From contig JANQSS010000159.1 of the NCBI GenBank assembly GCA_028279185.1, positions 1-62,847 of the forward strand: DNA of 62,847 nt. The letters are read 5' to 3'. The notes beneath the pieces were generated by a model. That model made no database searches. It was given only the letters and a program-made list of their open reading frames with translations, and was not told the origin of the DNA. This document shows positions 59,581 to 62,847 of this stretch, in pieces (the stretch's first letter is position 1; every line of letters begins with the position of its first letter). A program made the position numbers and the translations under genes. The stretch is from Saprospiraceae bacterium (GTDB lineage Bacteria > Bacteroidota > Bacteroidia > Chitinophagales > Saprospiraceae).

Positions 59581-61113
59581 CTACTGCTTCAAAATTTTAT
59601 ACACTTCCATGAGTGTATTATTCGATTTTTGCACCGAAATAAAATGCAAGCCAGCGGGCAAGTCAGAAAAGTCAATAACGATCGGGGTAAGTTGATTACT
59701 GTAATCCACAACTAGCTGACCTCCCGCGTCTAAGACTTTAACATTGAACTCAGCTAACTCGCCATCTACGACGACAGTATCCGAAAAGGGGTTCGGAAAA
59801 ATGGTAATGCCTGATAGTTCAGCCTCAATATGTGGTAGACTGGACGTAAACTCAAATTCATAACATCCAATGTCGTATGTTCCTCCTTGTGGCCTCGCGA
59901 TACCCGTAATATCATCGAGAACAATTGAATTGACCAAAGACGTACCTGTATCTATCGCCTGACTACCACTAAGTAACTGGAAATTGCCCATAGCGGCGTC
60001 AATAAAAATCTCATTTACGGCGTCTGCCAACATTGAATGCATCCCAAGGCCCAAGGCCTGCCACTCCAAAAAAGAGATAGTCGAACCATCACCACTGTCA
60101 CTCATTTTATCATTTACAATATTATAATCACAAACAAAACTTGTCGTATCCTCAATGGCCACACATCCACGCCATGCATGCTGATTAATAATAATATTGT
60201 TAAATATTTCTGTATTCACATTTGCGCCCGATCGCACAAGTATTCCCCATCTCCCATCCGTTGGAACGACAATTGTGTTATTAAAAATTTTTGCACCCTG
60301 GGTAACGATGGCACCATCCTGCTGGAATAACGCAATCCCCTGAGAAAAATGATTATTATATATTAAATTATTGTATACAACGGGATTTTCTAATCCATCC
60401 ATGTTAATCCCGGCGGCGCCTCCATTGTCGTATATAATGTTTCCATAGACGTACGCGTTACTTATTATTCCATCTCCCCCTGCCGACAAATCTCCGTTCA
60501 TATGAATTCCTATATTATTGTTGCTATGACAAATATTATATCGGATTGTAGGATTGTCAGAACTATTGGAAACATATATTCCATGTTCATCAATGGCATT
60601 TGTACAAATGTTATACTCGATTAAAATGTCATCGGTGAAGCCAGTAAATATTCCTCTTTCGGCATTATTATCGCATGAACAATTTCGGACAACACAGTTA
60701 TCGGACAAGACAAGGCGAATGCCATTTCCGCTACCAATCATGTCATTCACCGTAAAGCCGTCAATAACCACGTAATCAGCATTTTCAACATTAATTCCAT
60801 CATCTCGTATGGGCCCGCTACTACTAATTAACACCTCACTTCCAAGTGTTTTAAATACGATCGGGGAAGTTGCTGTTCCGTTTTTATTCCGAATATCAAA
60901 CCCGTCATATTCACCATCAGCAACAAAGACTGTGTCACCAGCAATTACTATGGAAACAGCATGTTGCAGTGTCGCGAATGCTGTTGAAAGTGTTAGTCCC
61001 GAATTAGTGTCATTTCCGGAATTGGAAACATAATAGTTGGTAGCTTGAACTTTAGGCAAGTACAGCCAGGATAACAAAAAAAATAAAAAAATATAAAGGA
61101 CTCCTTTGTGCAA
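59581..61113 (-). CDS. Right-handed beta-helix protein with T9SS sorting domain
   Basis: 510 residues. Signal peptide ending VQAT, then a right-handed parallel beta-helix (about 25-370) with repeated motifs NGIRLVLSDNCVVRNCS, RGIFTGFTDDILIEYN, HGIYVSNSSDNPTIRYN and RWGILVRSGANVNTEIFNN, as in polysaccharide lyases and carbohydrate-binding proteins. A type IX sorting domain ends the protein (ITIFPNPFSDTVVVDGEL). Likely exported to the cell surface. A catalytic site was not found, so lyase activity is not claimed. Confidence 0.88.
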   Translation of the reverse strand: MHKGVLYIFLFFLLSWLYLPKVQATNYYVSNSGNDTNSGLTLSTAFATLQHAVSIVIAGDTVFVADGEYDGFDIRNKNGTATSPIVFKTLGSEVLISSSGPIRDDGINVENADYVVIDGFTVNDMIGSGNGIRLVLSDNCVVRNCSCDNNAERGIFTGFTDDILIEYNICTNAIDEHGIYVSNSSDNPTIRYNICHSNNNIGIHMNGDLSAGGDGIISNAYVYGNIIYDNGGAAGINMDGLENPVVYNNLIYNNHFSQGIALFQQDGAIVTQGAKIFNNTIVVPTDGRWGILVRSGANVNTEIFNNIIINQHAWRGCVAIEDTTSFVCDYNIVNDKMSDSGDGSTISFLEWQALGLGMHSMLADAVNEIFIDAAMGNFQLLSGSQAIDTGTSLVNSIVLDDITGIARPQGGTYDIGCYEFEFTSSLPHIEAELSGITIFPNPFSDTVVVDGELAEFNVKVLDAGGQLVVDYSNQLTPIVIDFSDLPAGLHFISVQKSNNTLMEVYKILKQ

Positions 61114-61309
61114 AAAGTTATAATTATTTTAAGCACTGGAAAGATACAGATAACGAGAAGAGTTTATTGGGCATTGGTAGATGCAACGTCACTATTGCTA
61201 TAATTGCCTATAGACCCAGGAAATGTGATTTCCTAAATGCAACCGGTGACTATGGTAAGTTCGCTCTGTTTGTGCTCCAACACCTTCAACATGTACAGCG
61301 CACATCTGC

Positions 61310-62847
61310 TTATATCAATGTCACATCCGTAATCACTTCGAGCAAAGCTGGTCCGTTATGCTCCATTAGCTGTTTCATTGCATTGTTCAACTCTTCATTG
61401 CGTGTAACCTTAATTCCCATCGCTCCGCAGCCCTCTGCATATTTTGAAAAATCCGGATTAATTAAACTTGTGGCCCAAACATCAAATTCAGCCGCTCGTT
61501 GTTCTTTGGAAATTTTTCCAAGCTCATTATTGTTGAGCACTATTATTTTAATTGGCATTTCGTATTTGACAGCTGTTGTAATTTCGGCCAGATACTGGCA
61601 AAATCCTCCGTCACCTGCAACAGCTATTATTGGCCTATCAAGACCCACAGCGGCAAAAGCCCCTAACGCAGCTGGAAGTGCAAAACCTATTGAACCCAGA
61701 TAACCGGACATTAAAAAAGATTGATTTTTGCTTTCAAAATATCGGCCAAACGAATAAGCATTATTTCCAACATCAACGCACATAACGGCGTTCTCAGGAG
61801 CCCATTTATTCAATGTTTCAAATACGGCAATCGAACTTATGCCCATCCCTCGATTGTCTGCCAGTCGTCTTTGTTTTTCTTTATTCCAGACGGCCCACCG
61901 ATCTTTAATTTCCTGCCGATGATCAAATTTATTTTCAGTACCGCCCAATCGATGTAAAAATAGTTGGACTGTTACTGAAATTTCACCCCAGACGGCCGCA
62001 TCAACTTTGTGAAACTTACTTAAGGCTAAAGGGTCAAAGTCGATTTGAATCGTTGGAATTTTCGGAGTAATTCCGGTATGCTTTGAAAAAGAGGCGCCTA
62101 TAACCAACAGCACATCTGCCTCATTCATGAACCATGAAGCTATAGGTGTGCCGCTTCTACCCAGTACGCCGCAACCCAACGGATGCGCATCGGATATTTG
62201 CCCTTTTCCTTTAAATGTTGTCATTACAGGACAATTGAGGCGCTCGGCCAACTCGATTATTTTGTCCATGTGAAAGCGGGCGCCATGACCAACTATTATT
62301 ATAGGCCTTTTACTCTTATTCAACAGCTGTAGCGCCTTGTTAAACATTTCTTCCGGAGGAGCAATCGTCATTGGTGTCAGTCTTCCGGTTGCATTTTTTG
62401 GCTTTTCATATGCTTCTGCTGGTATTACCTGAACTTCGTCCGGAAAAGTCAGGTGAGAAACGTCGCGCCTAATGATGGCATGTTTAATGGCCAAAGACAT
62501 CAATTCGGCGTGCCTACTTTTGTGTTCTACGCGATGATTAAATTCCGCAACACTGTCAAATGCCCGCACCAGGTCCAATTCTTGAAAATTACCTGTTCCT
62601 ACCACCTGCGTTGCAACTTGTCCGGTCAAGGCTAAAATGGGCGCCCGATCCACTTTTGCATCGTAAAGGCCGGTAAACATATTTGTAGCACCCGGGCCGG
62701 CAATTGCAAAACAGGCGGCCGGTTTTCCGGTTAGCTTCCCATAAGCCGAAGCGGCAAAAGAGGCCGCCCCTTCGTGCCGTATACCAAAAAACTTCAACTT
62801 CCCTTTTTCCTCTTGGCGGCGAAGAGCATCAGCCAAACCAAGATTTG
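61310..62847 (-). CDS. ThDP-dependent enzyme, pyruvate oxidase/acetolactate synthase-like (partial)
   Basis: 512 residues visible; the gene continues beyond the window end (the frame is open to 62847 and begins NLGLADALRR, expected about 20-30 residues into the family). Features: RHEGAASFAASAYGKLTGKPAACFAIAGPG (pyrimidine-binding, glutamate in HEGA), the central domain with PIIIVGHGARF, and the ThDP-binding motif GDGG...N (AGDGGFCQYLAEITTAVKYEMPIKIIVLNNN). It resembles pyruvate oxidase or a 2-oxoacid decarboxylase more than a carboligase; substrate not determinable. Confidence 0.9.
   Translation of the reverse strand, partial: NLGLADALRRQEEKGKLKFFGIRHEGAASFAASAYGKLTGKPAACFAIAGPGATNMFTGLYDAKVDRAPILALTGQVATQVVGTGNFQELDLVRAFDSVAEFNHRVEHKSRHAELMSLAIKHAIIRRDVSHLTFPDEVQVIPAEAYEKPKNATGRLTPMTIAPPEEMFNKALQLLNKSKRPIIIVGHGARFHMDKIIELAERLNCPVMTTFKGKGQISDAHPLGCGVLGRSGTPIASWFMNEADVLLVIGASFSKHTGITPKIPTIQIDFDPLALSKFHKVDAAVWGEISVTVQLFLHRLGGTENKFDHRQEIKDRWAVWNKEKQRRLADNRGMGISSIAVFETLNKWAPENAVMCVDVGNNAYSFGRYFESKNQSFLMSGYLGSIGFALPAALGAFAAVGLDRPIIAVAGDGGFCQYLAEITTAVKYEMPIKIIVLNNNELGKISKEQRAAEFDVWATSLINPDFSKYAEGCGAMGIKVTRNEELNNAMKQLMEHNGPALLEVITDVTLI

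Noticed and set aside
1-62847. CRISPR array, prophage, integron or conjugation genes
   Set aside because: No regularly spaced direct repeats and no phage structural, integrase or Tra genes were found on either strand. The only mobile remnant is the IS982 transposase.

Overview
The window comes from a Bacteroidota chromosome, most likely a Saprospiria/Lewinella-like or related marine or environmental lineage. The basis is a SusC/SusD pair, two proteins with type IX secretion (Por) C-terminal sorting domains, many Cys-lipobox lipoproteins, PF12771-type SusD, LytTR regulators, a SecA of more than 1,100 residues with a zinc-binding tail, and weak or absent Shine-Dalgarno sites. The lineage assignment is an inference; no rRNA is present to confirm it.

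Layout. 1-8.1 kb: small redox and detoxification genes (TlpA-like thioredoxin, cysteine dioxygenase, OsmC, VOC protein), then a SusC-SusD-lipoprotein uptake operon and a divergent aminoacyl-tRNA-protein transferase-like gene. 8.4-13.7 kb: a large secreted BNR/sortilin-type protein, an ArsR-SRPBCC operon behind a long perfect inverted repeat, and an AhpC/TSA-type protein. 13.9-18.0 kb: six consecutive overlapping genes forming a predicted redox module (Rieske-FMN glutamate-synthase-like enzyme, two tiny membrane proteins, a haem-type ferric-reductase/Rieske fusion, an anchored Cys protein, a hotdog thioesterase). Directly behind it sits a ParE/RHH toxin-antitoxin pair bracketed by a 40-bp direct repeat of the thioesterase 3' end. 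19-34 kb: thioredoxin lipoprotein, PiT phosphate transporter and divergent phosphate-type porin, an alpha/beta hydrolase plus NHL-TPR pair with an AraC-type membrane regulator, and assorted envelope proteins.

34.5-38.7 kb: an ECF sigma operon with four lipoproteins and a protein that fuses a cytoplasmic/TM anchor to an outer-membrane-like beta-barrel. A second ECF locus at 52.3-54.2 kb has the same parts as separate overlapping genes. 39-47.5 kb: secA, a four-repeat small protein, two LytTR regulators, a YdjM-like membrane protein, and a NarL-type response regulator divergent from one LytTR gene across twin palindromes. 47.5-54.9 kb: AhpD-like protein, pirin with a strong terminator, lipoproteins, a decayed IS982 transposase and an AlkD-like gene.

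55-57.5 kb: a tight minus-strand group running ferritin, a 35-residue Cys/Lys-rich microprotein, HAD phosphatase, arylamine N-acetyltransferase and DUF1801. 58.2-59.4 kb: a compact minus-strand array of five tRNA-like genes (Asp, Leu, Glu, Gln, His anticodons) plus a 203-nt RNA with tRNA-like ends, with terminators and a 36-codon ORF upstream. The window ends with a parallel beta-helix T9SS cargo protein and a truncated ThDP-dependent oxidase/synthase.

Best candidates for undescribed biology: the ferritin-linked Cys/Lys microprotein, the overlapping Rieske/FMN/ferric-reductase operon with its 29-residue gene, the toxin-antitoxin cassette that appears to have replaced a gene's 3' end, the atypical tRNA array with the tRNA-ended 203-nt RNA, and the sigma factor/anchor/beta-barrel modules.
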